Positions 42,308-51,573 of a DNA stretch of 64,000 nucleotides are shown here, one piece after another. The notes under the pieces are model-generated. The model was not told the origin of the DNA. It did not search any database and was given only the letters and a program-made list of their open reading frames with translations. Positions within the stretch are counted from its first letter, which is position 1. Every line of letters begins with the position of its first letter. A program made the position numbers and the translations under genes. Source of the stretch: an uncultured Clostridia bacterium (GTDB lineage: Bacteria; Bacillota; Clostridia; TANB77; CAG-508); contig CAKPCK010000004.1 in assembly GCA_934141555.1 (NCBI GenBank), positions 38,698 to 102,697 on the forward strand. The letters run 5' to 3'.

Positions 42308-42409
42308 TTTTCTTGCCTTCTTCTAATTATTTTCTCTATCTTCTGTTAAACAAATTTCACACCAATTTTAGCATAAATTAGTTTTAAAGTCAATTTTCTT
42401 TTAAAACTA

Positions 42410-42438
42410 TTTACATTCATATATAATAGTGATATAAT
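42410..42438 (+). promoter_or_regulatory. Sigma-A promoter for the 42496-42678 gene
   Basis: TTTACA (42410-42415), 17-bp spacer, TATAAT (42433-42438). A TACCCT/AGGGTA hairpin follows in the leader. Confidence 0.7.
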
Positions 42439-42495
42439 AATAAAGTTCGCTTTTTAATACCCTTAGCAGGGTAACTACCCAAAGGAGGAAAGATT

Positions 42496-42678
42496 ATGGG
42501 TATCTTCAAAAAAAATTCGAAAATTGCAACCACTAATGTTCCTACTAAGAAGTCTGACGATGATGTGTATAATGCAGCATGTTTGAATGTTGCAATTGCC
42601 ACTGGCAATTTTCAGAATATGACTCAGGCCGAAATCGTAGATTGCATCAGGAGTTGCAACCCGAATTCTGACGAGTAA
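42496..42678 (+). CDS. G+C-richer orphan small protein (60 aa)
   Basis: 60 residues beginning MGIFKKNSKIATTNVPTKKS, then a helical part (NAACLNVAIATGNFQNMTQA) and a C-terminus with two cysteines (DCIRSCNPNSDE). No family recognised. AAAGGAGG is 8 bases before the ATG. The base line 42541-42600 has 24/60 G/C. It has its own promoter and a strong terminator, and sits between unrelated minus-strand operons. Confidence 0.75.
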   Translation: MGIFKKNSKIATTNVPTKKSDDDVYNAACLNVAIATGNFQNMTQAEIVDCIRSCNPNSDE

Positions 42679-42684
42679 CTCATA

Positions 42685-42722
42685 AAACAAGCCGCATTCT
42701 ATAAAAAGAGTGCGGCTTGTTT
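42685..42722 (+). terminator. Terminator of the 42496-42678 gene
   Basis: AAACAAGCCGCA and TGCGGCTTGTTT arms, a perfect 12-bp stem 7 bases after the stop. Confidence 0.9.
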
Positions 42723-42766
42723 GCATAAATAATATAGTATAAAATTATAAGACCATATTTGTTTTC

Positions 42767-42795
42767 TTGACAATTTTTATTAAACATGTTATACT
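42767..42795 (+). promoter_or_regulatory. Sigma-A promoter for the 42863-43180 gene
   Basis: TTGACA (42767-42772), 17-bp spacer, TATACT (42790-42795). Confidence 0.7.
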
Positions 42796-42862
42796 TTTAT
42801 AGTTCGTGAGCCTAACATGGCTTTTAGTTTTATCTTCAAGAAAATATTGGAGGAAAATAATT

Positions 42863-43180
42863 ATGGCAAACAACGGATTTATCCAAAAAATTTCTTTTGC
42901 ATTTATGGAACGAGAACCTGAATTTATAAAAACTACCAATCCTTATGAAGTAGCAAAATTTTATAAGGATTTAGCAGATAGTGATTTGTCTTTATACACA
43001 AAAAAAGACTATCACAAACTTCATAAATTATTAGCTTCTGTTGCCTTGCATAATGGAAGAATTGAAGAGTCTAATAAAAATGGTTGTGTACTTAATTTTA
43101 TTTTTAGTTTTTCCGATAAAGGAAATTTCGAAGAATTCCGTGAATATCTGAAGCAAAGTAATTTGGTTTCTATTAGCTAA
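42863..43180 (+). CDS. G+C-richer orphan protein (105 aa)
   Basis: 105 residues beginning MANNGFIQKISFAFMEREPE, then a helical region (PYEVAKFYKDLADSDLSLYT, KLHKLLASVALHNGRIEESN) and FSDKGNFEEFREYLKQSN. No family recognised. GGAGG lies 9 bases upstream of this ATG. It forms an independent unit with promoter and terminator next to another orphan unit in the same orientation. Confidence 0.75.
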   Translation: MANNGFIQKISFAFMEREPEFIKTTNPYEVAKFYKDLADSDLSLYTKKDYHKLHKLLASVALHNGRIEESNKNGCVLNFIFSFSDKGNFEEFREYLKQSNLVSIS

Positions 43181-43186
43181 CAATCC

Positions 43187-43221
43187 AAAAGGTCTGTGAG
43201 AAAAAATCTCACAGACCTTTT
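43187..43221 (+). terminator. Terminator of the 42863-43180 gene
   Basis: AAAAGGTCTGTGAG and CTCACAGACCTTTT arms, a perfect 14-bp stem. Confidence 0.9.
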
Positions 43222-43271
43222 GATTAACCTCTAGTAGTACATTTTTTATACAATATTGGCAATACAATATA

Positions 43272-44636
43272 TTATTTACATTTTTCTTCAATCAAATCTG
43301 CAATTTTTCTTGCCCTTTGTTCAATAACTTTTGTATCTTTACCCTCAATCATAACTCTAACTAATGGCTCTGTTCCAGATGGACGAATTAATACTCTACC
43401 ATTACCAGAAAATTCTTTTTCAACTTTTTCTATTGCTAATTTTATTTCTGAATTTTTTTCATAATCATATTTTTTGTCTGAATCTACTTTGGCATTTATC
43501 AATACTTGTGGATATTTTTGTACTAAATCACCTAATTCAGATGCTTTTTTTCCACTTTCTAATAATGCTTGTATTAACATCAAAGATGTTAATATTCCAT
43601 CGCCTGTTGGATTATAATCTAATAATATAACATGGCCAGATTGTTCTCCACCTAAGTTATATCCATTTTTTAACATTTCTTCTAATACATATCTATCTCC
43701 AACTTTGGTTTGAACAAAATTTAATTTATTGGCTTCTGCATATTTATTTAAACCTAAATTACTCATTACTGTTGCTACTATAGTATCTTTGGCAAGTTTT
43801 CCTTGAGGTTTTAAATAATTTGCTATTATGGCTAAAATTTTATCTCCATCTAATTCTTCACCATTTTCATCAACAGCTAAACATCTATCCCCATCACCAT
43901 CATAAGCAATTCCTAAACTCATCTTATTTTTTACTACATATTCTTTTAACATCTCTAAATGTGTTGAACCACATTTGTCATTAATATTAATTCCATCTGG
44001 ATGATTATTTATAATAACATGATTTATTCCAAGTGTTTTAAATACTTTATCTGCAACTTGATATGTTGCTCCATTTGCTGTATCTATAACAACTTTAAAA
44101 TCTGATCTATTATATTTTTCTATATTATCATCGAAATGTTTTCTAAAGAAATATACATATTCATCTAATAAATCTGTTCTAACTTCTGAAACTCCTATTT
44201 TATCTTTTACTGCAGTTAATTCATCAAGTTTTCCTGATTCCATTACTTCTTCTATTTCTTCTTCTAATTCATCTGGAATTTTCATTCCTTTATTACTAAA
44301 ATATTTAATTCCATTAAACTCAAATGTATTATGTGATGCTGAAATTACAACACTTGCATCTGCTTTTAATTTTCTTGTTAAATATGCAACTGCTGGTGTT
44401 GGCATTACTCCTAATAGTTTTACATTTGCACCATAACTTAAAAATCCTGCAACCATAGCACTTTCTATTAATGTTCCAGATAATCTTGTATCTCTTCCTA
44501 TTAATATTGTAGGTGCTTTATCTGTATGTTTTGATAAAACATATGCTCCTGCTTTTGCAACTTTATATACTAATTCAGGTGAAAGTTCAGTATTAGCAAT
44601 TCTACGAATTCCATCTGTTCCAAAATATTTTCTCAT
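43272..44636 (-). CDS. glmM: Phosphoglucosamine mutase
   Basis: 454 residues. MRKYFGTDGIRR opening, the phospho-serine loop VISASHNTFEFNG, metal loop AYDGDGDRC and sugar-binding GGEQSGH. It converts glucosamine-6-phosphate to glucosamine-1-phosphate for peptidoglycan. The ATG ten bases after AAAGGA is used; one three codons earlier is too close to it. Confidence 0.95.
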   Translation of the reverse strand: MRKYFGTDGIRRIANTELSPELVYKVAKAGAYVLSKHTDKAPTILIGRDTRLSGTLIESAMVAGFLSYGANVKLLGVMPTPAVAYLTRKLKADASVVISASHNTFEFNGIKYFSNKGMKIPDELEEEIEEVMESGKLDELTAVKDKIGVSEVRTDLLDEYVYFFRKHFDDNIEKYNRSDFKVVIDTANGATYQVADKVFKTLGINHVIINNHPDGININDKCGSTHLEMLKEYVVKNKMSLGIAYDGDGDRCLAVDENGEELDGDKILAIIANYLKPQGKLAKDTIVATVMSNLGLNKYAEANKLNFVQTKVGDRYVLEEMLKNGYNLGGEQSGHVILLDYNPTGDGILTSLMLIQALLESGKKASELGDLVQKYPQVLINAKVDSDKKYDYEKNSEIKLAIEKVEKEFSGNGRVLIRPSGTEPLVRVMIEGKDTKVIEQRARKIADLIEEKCK

Positions 44637-44675
44637 TACAATCATTTCCTTTCTTCCATCAGTATAATTAACTTT

Positions 44676-45380
44676 CTAAACATCTAATTCATTTCTTAAA
44701 TTATAATAGCCTGTCATTATACTTATATCTTGAAAAAATAATTTTTCATCTTTTACTGACCAATATTTAGAATTATTTTCTAAATATTTCTTTGTATTAG
44801 ATATAATTGTTAGATTATTATATAGTTTATCTTTACTTTTTTCTACTTTTTGTTCTAATTTTTCATATTGCTTTTTCATTGAATCTGATAACATTATAGT
44901 TTTGTAAACTTCAATATAATATTCTTTGTTTGAAGAAAATTTTTGTGCATTTATTGCTTCAATTATATTTTCTTCTTTAATCATGTCTTTACATTTTTCT
45001 AAATTTTCTTTTCCTTTTTGTTTATCTTCTTCTATTAAATTATCAACATTCTTAAAAACTTTATCTTCAACATTAGATGCTGAAAATACTTCATCTGCAT
45101 CTAATGCTGAATTTAATTGTTCTATTTCTAAATATGTATTCTTTATATTTGTTAAATATTCTTTTATTGTTTTTTCTACAATTGCATAGTTTTTATTTGT
45201 TTTTATTTCATTATCTATTTCATCATTTATTAAATCTTGTTGTAGTAATTTATTTGCTTCTTCTGTTAATTGTTTTAATTCTTGTTGTTGAAATTTGTTA
45301 TACATAAATATTCCACTAATTACTGCTAATATTAATACAATTATTATTATCATTATAATTATAGATTTTTTATTTTTCAT
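44676..45380 (-). CDS. Membrane-anchored hypothetical protein
   Basis: 234 residues. N-terminal transmembrane helix (about 5-27, Ile-rich), then a helical extracytoplasmic domain of about 200 residues without cysteines or known motifs. The start at MKNKKSII has AAGGG upstream. Placed between glmM and glyS. Function unknown. Confidence 0.7.
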   Translation of the reverse strand: MKNKKSIIIMIIIIVLILAVISGIFMYNKFQQQELKQLTEEANKLLQQDLINDEIDNEIKTNKNYAIVEKTIKEYLTNIKNTYLEIEQLNSALDADEVFSASNVEDKVFKNVDNLIEEDKQKGKENLEKCKDMIKEENIIEAINAQKFSSNKEYYIEVYKTIMLSDSMKKQYEKLEQKVEKSKDKLYNNLTIISNTKKYLENNSKYWSVKDEKLFFQDISIMTGYYNLRNELDV

Positions 45381-45402
45381 AGTTTTTCCCTTCATATAAT
45401 AA

Positions 45403-46785
45403 TTAAAATTCAACTTTTTCACTTATCCAATTTTCTAATTCATCTATATTTACTCTTACTTGTTCCATTGTATCTCTGTCTCTGATTGTTACTGAATTAT
45501 CATTTAATGTATCAAAGTCAACAGTTACACAATATGGTGTTCCTATTTCATCTTCTCTTCTATATCTTTTTCCTATTGAACCTGCTTCATCATATTCACA
45601 CATAAATTTCTTTGATAATTGTTCATAAACTTCTTGAGCTTTGTCTGATAATTTCTTTGATAATGGTAATACTGCTACTTTATATGGTGCTAATGCAGGA
45701 TGTAAGTGTAACACAACTCTTGTATCTCCTTCAGCAATTTCTTCTTCATCATAAGCATTACATAAAAATGCTAATGCTACTCTATCTGCTCCAAGTGATG
45801 GTTCAATACAATATGGTATATATTTTTCGTTTGTTTCTGGATCTAAATATGTGAAATCTTGATTTGATTGTCTTGCATGATTTGATAAATCGTAATCTGT
45901 TCTATCTGCAATTCCCCATAATTCTCCCCATCCAAATGGGAATGCATATTCTATATCTGTTGTTGCTTTACTATAAAATACTAATTCTTCTGGGCTATGA
46001 TCTCTTAAACGTATATTTTCTTCTTTCATACCTAATGAGATTAACCAATTTTCACAGAATTTTTTCCAATATTCATGCCATTCTAAGTCTGTTCCTGGTT
46101 TACAGAAAAATTCAAGTTCCATTTGTTCAAATTCTCTTGTTCTAAATGTAAAGTTTCCTGGTGTTATTTCATTTCTAAATGCTTTACCAATTTGTGCAAT
46201 TCCCATTGGTAATTTTCTTCTTGTTGTTCTCATTACATTTTTGAAGTTAACAAATATTCCTTGGGCTGTTTCTGGTCTTAAGTAGATTTCTGCTTTTGCA
46301 TCTTCTGTTACACCTTGAAATGTCTTGAACATTAAGTTAAATTTACGAATTGATGTAAAATTGTGTTTTCCACAATTTGGGCAACAGATATTGTTATCAT
46401 CTAAGAATTTTATCATTTCTTCATCTGTCATTCCATCTGCAATCATGTCTTTTCCTTGTTCATGTGCCCATTCTTCTATTAATTTGTCTGCTCTATGTCT
46501 TGTTTTACATTCTTTACAATCTATAAGTGGATCTGAAAATCCTCCAACATGTCCTGATGCAACCCAGACTAAAGGATTCATTAATATTGCTGCATCTAAT
46601 CCAACATTGTATTTGCTTTCTTGTATAAATTTTTTTCTCCATAATGCTTTTACATTATTTTTTAATTCTACTCCTAGAGGTCCATAATCCCATGTATTTG
46701 ATAATCCTCCATAAATTTCTGATCCAGGATATATATATCCTCTTGCTTTACACAAATTTACTATTGTGTCCATTGATTTTACCAT
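45403..46785 (-). CDS. glyS: Glycyl-tRNA synthetase, dimeric type
   Basis: 460 residues. Class II motifs are clear: GYIYPGSEIYGGLSNTWDYG, RPETAQGIFVNFKN, FRNEITPGNFTFRTREFEQM, and the C-terminal anticodon-binding domain. A CPNCGKHN knuckle sits near residue 135. This is the alpha2 form, not the bacterial alpha-beta GlyQ/GlyS enzyme. Controlled by the T-box leader upstream. Confidence 0.96.
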   Translation of the reverse strand: MVKSMDTIVNLCKARGYIYPGSEIYGGLSNTWDYGPLGVELKNNVKALWRKKFIQESKYNVGLDAAILMNPLVWVASGHVGGFSDPLIDCKECKTRHRADKLIEEWAHEQGKDMIADGMTDEEMIKFLDDNNICCPNCGKHNFTSIRKFNLMFKTFQGVTEDAKAEIYLRPETAQGIFVNFKNVMRTTRRKLPMGIAQIGKAFRNEITPGNFTFRTREFEQMELEFFCKPGTDLEWHEYWKKFCENWLISLGMKEENIRLRDHSPEELVFYSKATTDIEYAFPFGWGELWGIADRTDYDLSNHARQSNQDFTYLDPETNEKYIPYCIEPSLGADRVALAFLCNAYDEEEIAEGDTRVVLHLHPALAPYKVAVLPLSKKLSDKAQEVYEQLSKKFMCEYDEAGSIGKRYRREDEIGTPYCVTVDFDTLNDNSVTIRDRDTMEQVRVNIDELENWISEKVEF

Positions 46786-46837
46786 TTTTATTCCTCCTTA
46801 TTTTTTGCTAGTTTTTGTTTAATTTACACTTATATGC

Positions 46838-47030
46838 AAAAAAACTTTCATTCCTAGCAATACTAAAAATATTGCTAGGGACGAAAGTTCTATTTCCGCG
46901 TTTCCACCCTAATTCCTAAAACTTTTTATTTAGTTTTAAGCACCTCAATTTATATTACTCCAAAGCTCCCCTTATAACATTTATTACTAATTTTCCACCA
47001 TCATTAGCTCTCTATAAATATTTTGTTATA
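46838..47030 (-). promoter_or_regulatory. Glycyl T-box riboswitch
   Basis: The minus-strand leader holds the T-box AGGGTGGAAACGCGG (46895-46912). This is followed by a strong terminator whose arms ACTTTCGTCCCTAGCAAT and ATTGCTAGGAATGAAAGT precede eight T (46838-46889). A stem I-like region with AGAGAGC and GATGGTGG lies at about 46985-47025. Uncharged tRNA-Gly would pair with the T-box and stop termination. A GGA triplet at 46959-46961 could be the specifier, but I am not sure. Confidence 0.92.
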
Positions 47031-47071
47031 ATTTTTCTTTTTCATTGTAATTGTTTATTAAATTAGTTATT

Positions 47072-47100
47072 ATTATATTCTTTTTGAATATAAATGTCAA
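47072..47100 (-). promoter_or_regulatory. glyS promoter
   Basis: TTGACA (47095-47100), 17-bp spacer, TATAAT (47072-47077); both hexamers are perfect and lie right after the mutL stop. Confidence 0.85.
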
Positions 47101-47104
47101 TTGT

Positions 47105-48949
47105 TTAATTATTAATTTTTAATAATTCTTCTTTACTTATCTTTATTGTTGTAGGTCTTCCATGTGGACATGTATATGGATTTTTTAATGTTAATAAATT
47201 TTGAATTAAATATTCAACTTCCTGTGGTACTAAATCCATATTTGCCTTTACTGCTGCTTTACATGCAACTGTTGCAACAAAACGTTCTTCCACATCTTTC
47301 AATGATGCTCTTTCGTTCGTAATCATTTCATCAAGTACTTCTAGAAAAATATTTTTACTTTTTGCACGATATTCAATATCTGGTATTCCATTTATTTTTA
47401 CAGCATTAGTTCCAAACATTTCTACATCAAATCCATATGATTGAAATAAATTCAAATTTTTTTGTACAAATTCAAATTCTTTATTTGTCAAATTATAAAC
47501 CTCAGGCATTAAAATCATCTGGCTATTACTACTTATATGATTTTTATAATTTTCTTTTATTTGCTCATATAATAATCTTTCATGTGCTGCATGTTGATCT
47601 ATTAAATATAATTCATCTTCTATTTCAACAATTATAAATGTTCTAAATAAAATTCCTATATATTTATATTTTACTTCTCTTTTATTTTCTCTATGTATTA
47701 ATTCATTTTTTTGCTCTAATAAATTTACACTTTCATTTGCATTTATTGTTCTTCTTGCAAAATAATTTTCAGATTTTGATACACTTTCTTCTATCCTATC
47801 ATTTTCAACATTTGATGAATCTGTCTGAATCTCTTGTTTATCTTCAATCTTTCTGTCATTATTTTCTTCAACTTCTTGTCCAAAATGGTTTGTTAAAAAA
47901 TCAAATTCATTTGAAATATATTCATCATTATTTTCATCATTTTGAGTATTTCCAAGGAAATCTTTACTTAATATAGCATTTTTTATTGCATGATAAAATA
48001 TCTTATAAATTTTACTTTCATCTTCAAATCTTACTTCCATTTTAGTTGGATGTGCATTTATATCATAAAAATTTGCTGGCATTTCCAAATTCAAAATAAA
48101 AAATCCATATTTTCCGATTCCTGTACTTCCTTTAAATGCTTGATCAGCACTATTTATCAATACTTGATTTTTTATATTTCTCTTATTCAAAAATAATATT
48201 TGATCTTTTCTTGAATCTCTTGCAACCATTGTGTTTCCAATTACACCTGTAACCTTAACATCATCTTCTTCAAAATTTACTTTTACAAGATTTTCTTTTA
48301 TTTCTTTTCCATAAATTGAATAAATAACATCTTCAATCTTGCCATTTCCATTTGATTGAAAACATACTTTTCCTTCATTTATTAATTTAAATGAAATTGA
48401 AGGAATTGATAATGCTGCCTTTTGAATCCAATCTTTTATATATTTGAATTCTGTTGCATCTTGCTTTAAAAATTTATATCTAACTGGTACATTGAAAAAT
48501 AAATTTTCTACCATTATTGTTGTTCCTAGTTGTGCACCTGTTTCTTCTCTTTCTAAAATATCTCCAGCTTCTGCTACAAGTTTTGTTCCAAAATCATCAT
48601 TACTTGTTTTTGAAATCATAGTAAGTTTTGCAACAGATACTATACTTGCTAATGCTTCACCTCTAAAACCCATTGTATAAATTTTTTCTAAATCTTCAAT
48701 TTTTCTTAATTTAGATGTAGCATGTCTTTCAAGTGCAATATCCATATCATCTTTAGGAATTCCTTTTCCATTATCAATTACTTTTATTAATTGTTTTCCA
48801 CCTTTTTTTATCTCAACAATTATTTTTGTTGCACCAGCATCTATTGAGTTTTCAACAACTTCTTTAACTACATTTAATGGTCTTTCTATTACTTCACCTG
48901 CAGCTATTTTATTTATTGTTAAATCATCTAATAAAACTATATTTCCCAT
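47105..48949 (-). CDS. mutL: DNA mismatch repair protein MutL
   Basis: 614 residues. GHKL ATPase domain at the N-terminus (KIAAGEVIERPLNVVKEVVE, NSIDAGATKI, DNGKGIPKDD, GFRGEALASI), acidic linker, and a C-terminal endonuclease domain with the LIDQHAAHERLLYE metal motif. It nicks the new strand after MutS recognition, as expected in bacteria without MutH. Separated from mutS by about 7 kb; preceded by an acyltransferase gene without a gap. Confidence 0.96.
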   Translation of the reverse strand: MGNIVLLDDLTINKIAAGEVIERPLNVVKEVVENSIDAGATKIIVEIKKGGKQLIKVIDNGKGIPKDDMDIALERHATSKLRKIEDLEKIYTMGFRGEALASIVSVAKLTMISKTSNDDFGTKLVAEAGDILEREETGAQLGTTIMVENLFFNVPVRYKFLKQDATEFKYIKDWIQKAALSIPSISFKLINEGKVCFQSNGNGKIEDVIYSIYGKEIKENLVKVNFEEDDVKVTGVIGNTMVARDSRKDQILFLNKRNIKNQVLINSADQAFKGSTGIGKYGFFILNLEMPANFYDINAHPTKMEVRFEDESKIYKIFYHAIKNAILSKDFLGNTQNDENNDEYISNEFDFLTNHFGQEVEENNDRKIEDKQEIQTDSSNVENDRIEESVSKSENYFARRTINANESVNLLEQKNELIHRENKREVKYKYIGILFRTFIIVEIEDELYLIDQHAAHERLLYEQIKENYKNHISSNSQMILMPEVYNLTNKEFEFVQKNLNLFQSYGFDVEMFGTNAVKINGIPDIEYRAKSKNIFLEVLDEMITNERASLKDVEERFVATVACKAAVKANMDLVPQEVEYLIQNLLTLKNPYTCPHGRPTTIKISKEELLKINN

Positions 48950-49729
48950 TTATTTTTTGTCCTTATATTCATATTTTATAAATTCAAAATTACTATTTTT
49001 ACTTCTTTCAACCATTTGATTATAGACTCTATCTCTTAAATCTTTTTTCTGTTCTTGTTTTGTTTCCAAATCTTTATTTACAAAAAATGGTCCATCTATA
49101 TATGAAGTAATTTTTACTTTATTTTTTCCTCTTTTTTGATATGTATTTGTTATACAAAATACAGGCTTATCTAATTCAATAGGATATTTAAAAGATACAC
49201 TTTTAAATGGCCTTATTTTTGTATAATATGGCCAAATATGAGCCTCAGGATATATTGTTATAGAATGACCTTTTTGAATATGATATTTTATTGCTGTCAA
49301 AAAGTTCTTCATTCCATTTTTATTTGTTGGGATTGGAATTGCTCCAAACATTTCCACAAAATTACCTAAAAATTTCATTGATACATTTTCTGGATTTACT
49401 ATCAAATAATTTCTTTTAGGATAGATTACATTTGAGGTTAAAAATGTGTCAGCAAAAACTTGTGTATGATTAGCATACACAAAATATCCTTCTTTTTTAT
49501 ATTTTTTTAACTTTTCTTTTCCTATATATTTTATTCTAAATTTTAATTTTGCATATAATACCTTTATAGGCACACTTAGCACATTTTGTACTAAAAAATG
49601 TGCTAAGTTCCAAAATATATTTTTATGCAAATATTTATATTTTTCATCTATTACTCTTGGAGTTATATGTGAACCTGAAAATTCATCATTTAACTCATCT
49701 GAATAATAGTAAATTTCTTGTTCTTTCAT
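48950..49729 (-). CDS. PlsC-like acyltransferase
   Basis: 259 residues. Acyltransferase region: YFVYANHTQVFADTFL (His-x5-Asp rather than the usual His-x4-Asp), GAIPIPTNKNGMKN and ITIYPEAHIWPYY. Likely acylates a lysophospholipid or glycolipid at the membrane. It abuts mutL and follows the GT8-acyltransferase fusion, so it belongs to a lipid or glycolipid cluster. Confidence 0.8.
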   Translation of the reverse strand: MKEQEIYYYSDELNDEFSGSHITPRVIDEKYKYLHKNIFWNLAHFLVQNVLSVPIKVLYAKLKFRIKYIGKEKLKKYKKEGYFVYANHTQVFADTFLTSNVIYPKRNYLIVNPENVSMKFLGNFVEMFGAIPIPTNKNGMKNFLTAIKYHIQKGHSITIYPEAHIWPYYTKIRPFKSVSFKYPIELDKPVFCITNTYQKRGKNKVKITSYIDGPFFVNKDLETKQEQKKDLRDRVYNQMVERSKNSNFEFIKYEYKDKK

Positions 49730-49740
49730 TTCTTATTCCT

Positions 49741-51573
49741 TTATATTTGCGTTTCTTGCTCTGTAATTTGCTCTTGTTGAGCCTTTGGTGTTGTAGTATA
49801 TTCTAATGGTATTCCATAAAAATCTTCATATACTTCTTTCCAAACTTCAGAATTTTTTTCTTTCATTTCTTCTGCATTTTCTTTTTCTGCCATTCCATCT
49901 GTTGGATATATTGGTGCTTCAATATTTATATAATATTCTTGAACAGGAAAACCATCATCTCCAACAATATCACTATCTCTCATAGTAATAAATATTGGTA
50001 TTATTGGTACATTATTTCTTGCTGCAAATTTATATGCTCCTATTTTTAGTGGCTTTGGTTTAGTATAATTCCACCACATACTTTGTTCTGGATATATTAA
50101 TATACAGTCTCCTCTTTGTAAAATTGTATCAACAGCTTTCATAAATTCTACCATTGTTCTTCTATTTGAACTTAATGGCAATGTATCTGCATTTCTAAAT
50201 AAAAATCCATAAAATCCTGGAAAATTTGTATAGTTTCCTTCTCTTATAACTTTATATAATTTTTTTGTTTTATTTAATCCTGCATCTCTAAATGTTTTTT
50301 CTATTGCAAATGAATCAAATGGATTAAAATGATTACATGTTATAACAGCTCCACCTTCTATATTTGCTAAATTTTCAATTCCTTTTACATCTTTTATTAT
50401 AAGTTTGTTATTTTTGATTATTTCACTAAGGAATTTTTCGCCAACTTTATTTGCAAATGCTGCTTTCCATCTATTCATTCTTTTACTTTTTAAATAATCT
50501 ACATTGTCTGGTGTTAAAACAATATTTTCTGGATCATTTTCAACATCTAAATCAAATTTTCCTTCTTTTTCTAATTGTTTTATTTTTTCTAAAATTTCTA
50601 ATCTATCTTTTGATTTTTCTATTTTCTTTAAGTTTTCATCTATTACTTTTTGGTTTGACCTATCATCGCCAACACAAGAATTTTCTTTTTCTGCTAAAAG
50701 TCTTAAATTTTTTTCTGCCTCTCTATCTTTAAATTTTTGTTCCTCTGTATATTCAGATTGTATTTTTAATATTTCATCATAAAATTCTGTTTTTTTAGCA
50801 TATTCCCAGAAAAATTCTTTATATAATACATCTTCAAAATGCCATGGTTTGTATGCAAAATTGTAATGTACTAATTTTATATCTTCTCTTTTCGTTGTTG
50901 CATTAACAAGTGGCATACAATCCCATTGTCTATCAACTAATGTTACTCTACCTTTACACAATCTGTTTAAATAGTCTTGATCTTGAGCAACTGAAAATTT
51001 TACTGTTGTTAATAAATATATAAATTTTTCTTGAAAACTAAATTTTCTTAATTGGTCAAGATTCATTAATAAAACACCTGCATTAAAATATTGTGTATAT
51101 GATTCAACTCCAACAACTAATTCTGCATAATCTTGAAATACTTTATTATATTGAATTATATCATCTGGTGCAGCAGCAACTAAATTTGTTCCCATATCTG
51201 TATTATATAATTCTGATATATCTCCAACAATTGTTATGTCACTATCTAAGTATAACATTTTATCATATTGTGGATATAATTCTGGTAAAAATAATCTAAA
51301 ATATGTTGTATTTGTATAATAATCTCTTGTATATAATTTGTCTTTTACCTTTTCTAAATAATAATTCAAATCAACAAATTCTATATTTACATATTCATTT
51401 TCATATTTTTTTATTTGTTTCATATGTTCTTCTTTTACATTTGTATGTAATACTTTTATACAATAATTATATTCTCTACTTGCATTATCTATTAATGATT
51501 GTAATGCAACTGCTAAAAATGGTGTATATGCATCATCAATTGCAAAACAAATTGGTATTATATTTTTTTCCAT
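49741..51573 (-). CDS. Fused GT8 glycosyltransferase and PlsC-like acyltransferase
   Basis: 610 residues. N-terminal GT8 domain (about 1-270): ICFAIDDAYTPFLAVALQSL, the DxD motif in MLYLDSDITIVGD, and YFNAGVLLMNL. A charged coiled-coil linker (about 275-345) leads to an acyltransferase (about 365-580) with canonical NHFNPFD (HX4D), FPGFYGFLFRNADTLPLSSN and IYPEQSMWWNYT. One chain could both glycosylate and acylate a lipid carrier. It follows a second GT8 gene without a gap. Confidence 0.85.
   Translation of the reverse strand: MEKNIIPICFAIDDAYTPFLAVALQSLIDNASREYNYCIKVLHTNVKEEHMKQIKKYENEYVNIEFVDLNYYLEKVKDKLYTRDYYTNTTYFRLFLPELYPQYDKMLYLDSDITIVGDISELYNTDMGTNLVAAAPDDIIQYNKVFQDYAELVVGVESYTQYFNAGVLLMNLDQLRKFSFQEKFIYLLTTVKFSVAQDQDYLNRLCKGRVTLVDRQWDCMPLVNATTKREDIKLVHYNFAYKPWHFEDVLYKEFFWEYAKKTEFYDEILKIQSEYTEEQKFKDREAEKNLRLLAEKENSCVGDDRSNQKVIDENLKKIEKSKDRLEILEKIKQLEKEGKFDLDVENDPENIVLTPDNVDYLKSKRMNRWKAAFANKVGEKFLSEIIKNNKLIIKDVKGIENLANIEGGAVITCNHFNPFDSFAIEKTFRDAGLNKTKKLYKVIREGNYTNFPGFYGFLFRNADTLPLSSNRRTMVEFMKAVDTILQRGDCILIYPEQSMWWNYTKPKPLKIGAYKFAARNNVPIIPIFITMRDSDIVGDDGFPVQEYYINIEAPIYPTDGMAEKENAEEMKEKNSEVWKEVYEDFYGIPLEYTTTPKAQQEQITEQETQI

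Noticed and set aside
42475..42726. Minus-strand open frames over the 60-residue orphan gene
   Set aside because: The plus strand has promoter, AAAGGAGG and a terminator in register; the minus frames have no ribosome binding site.
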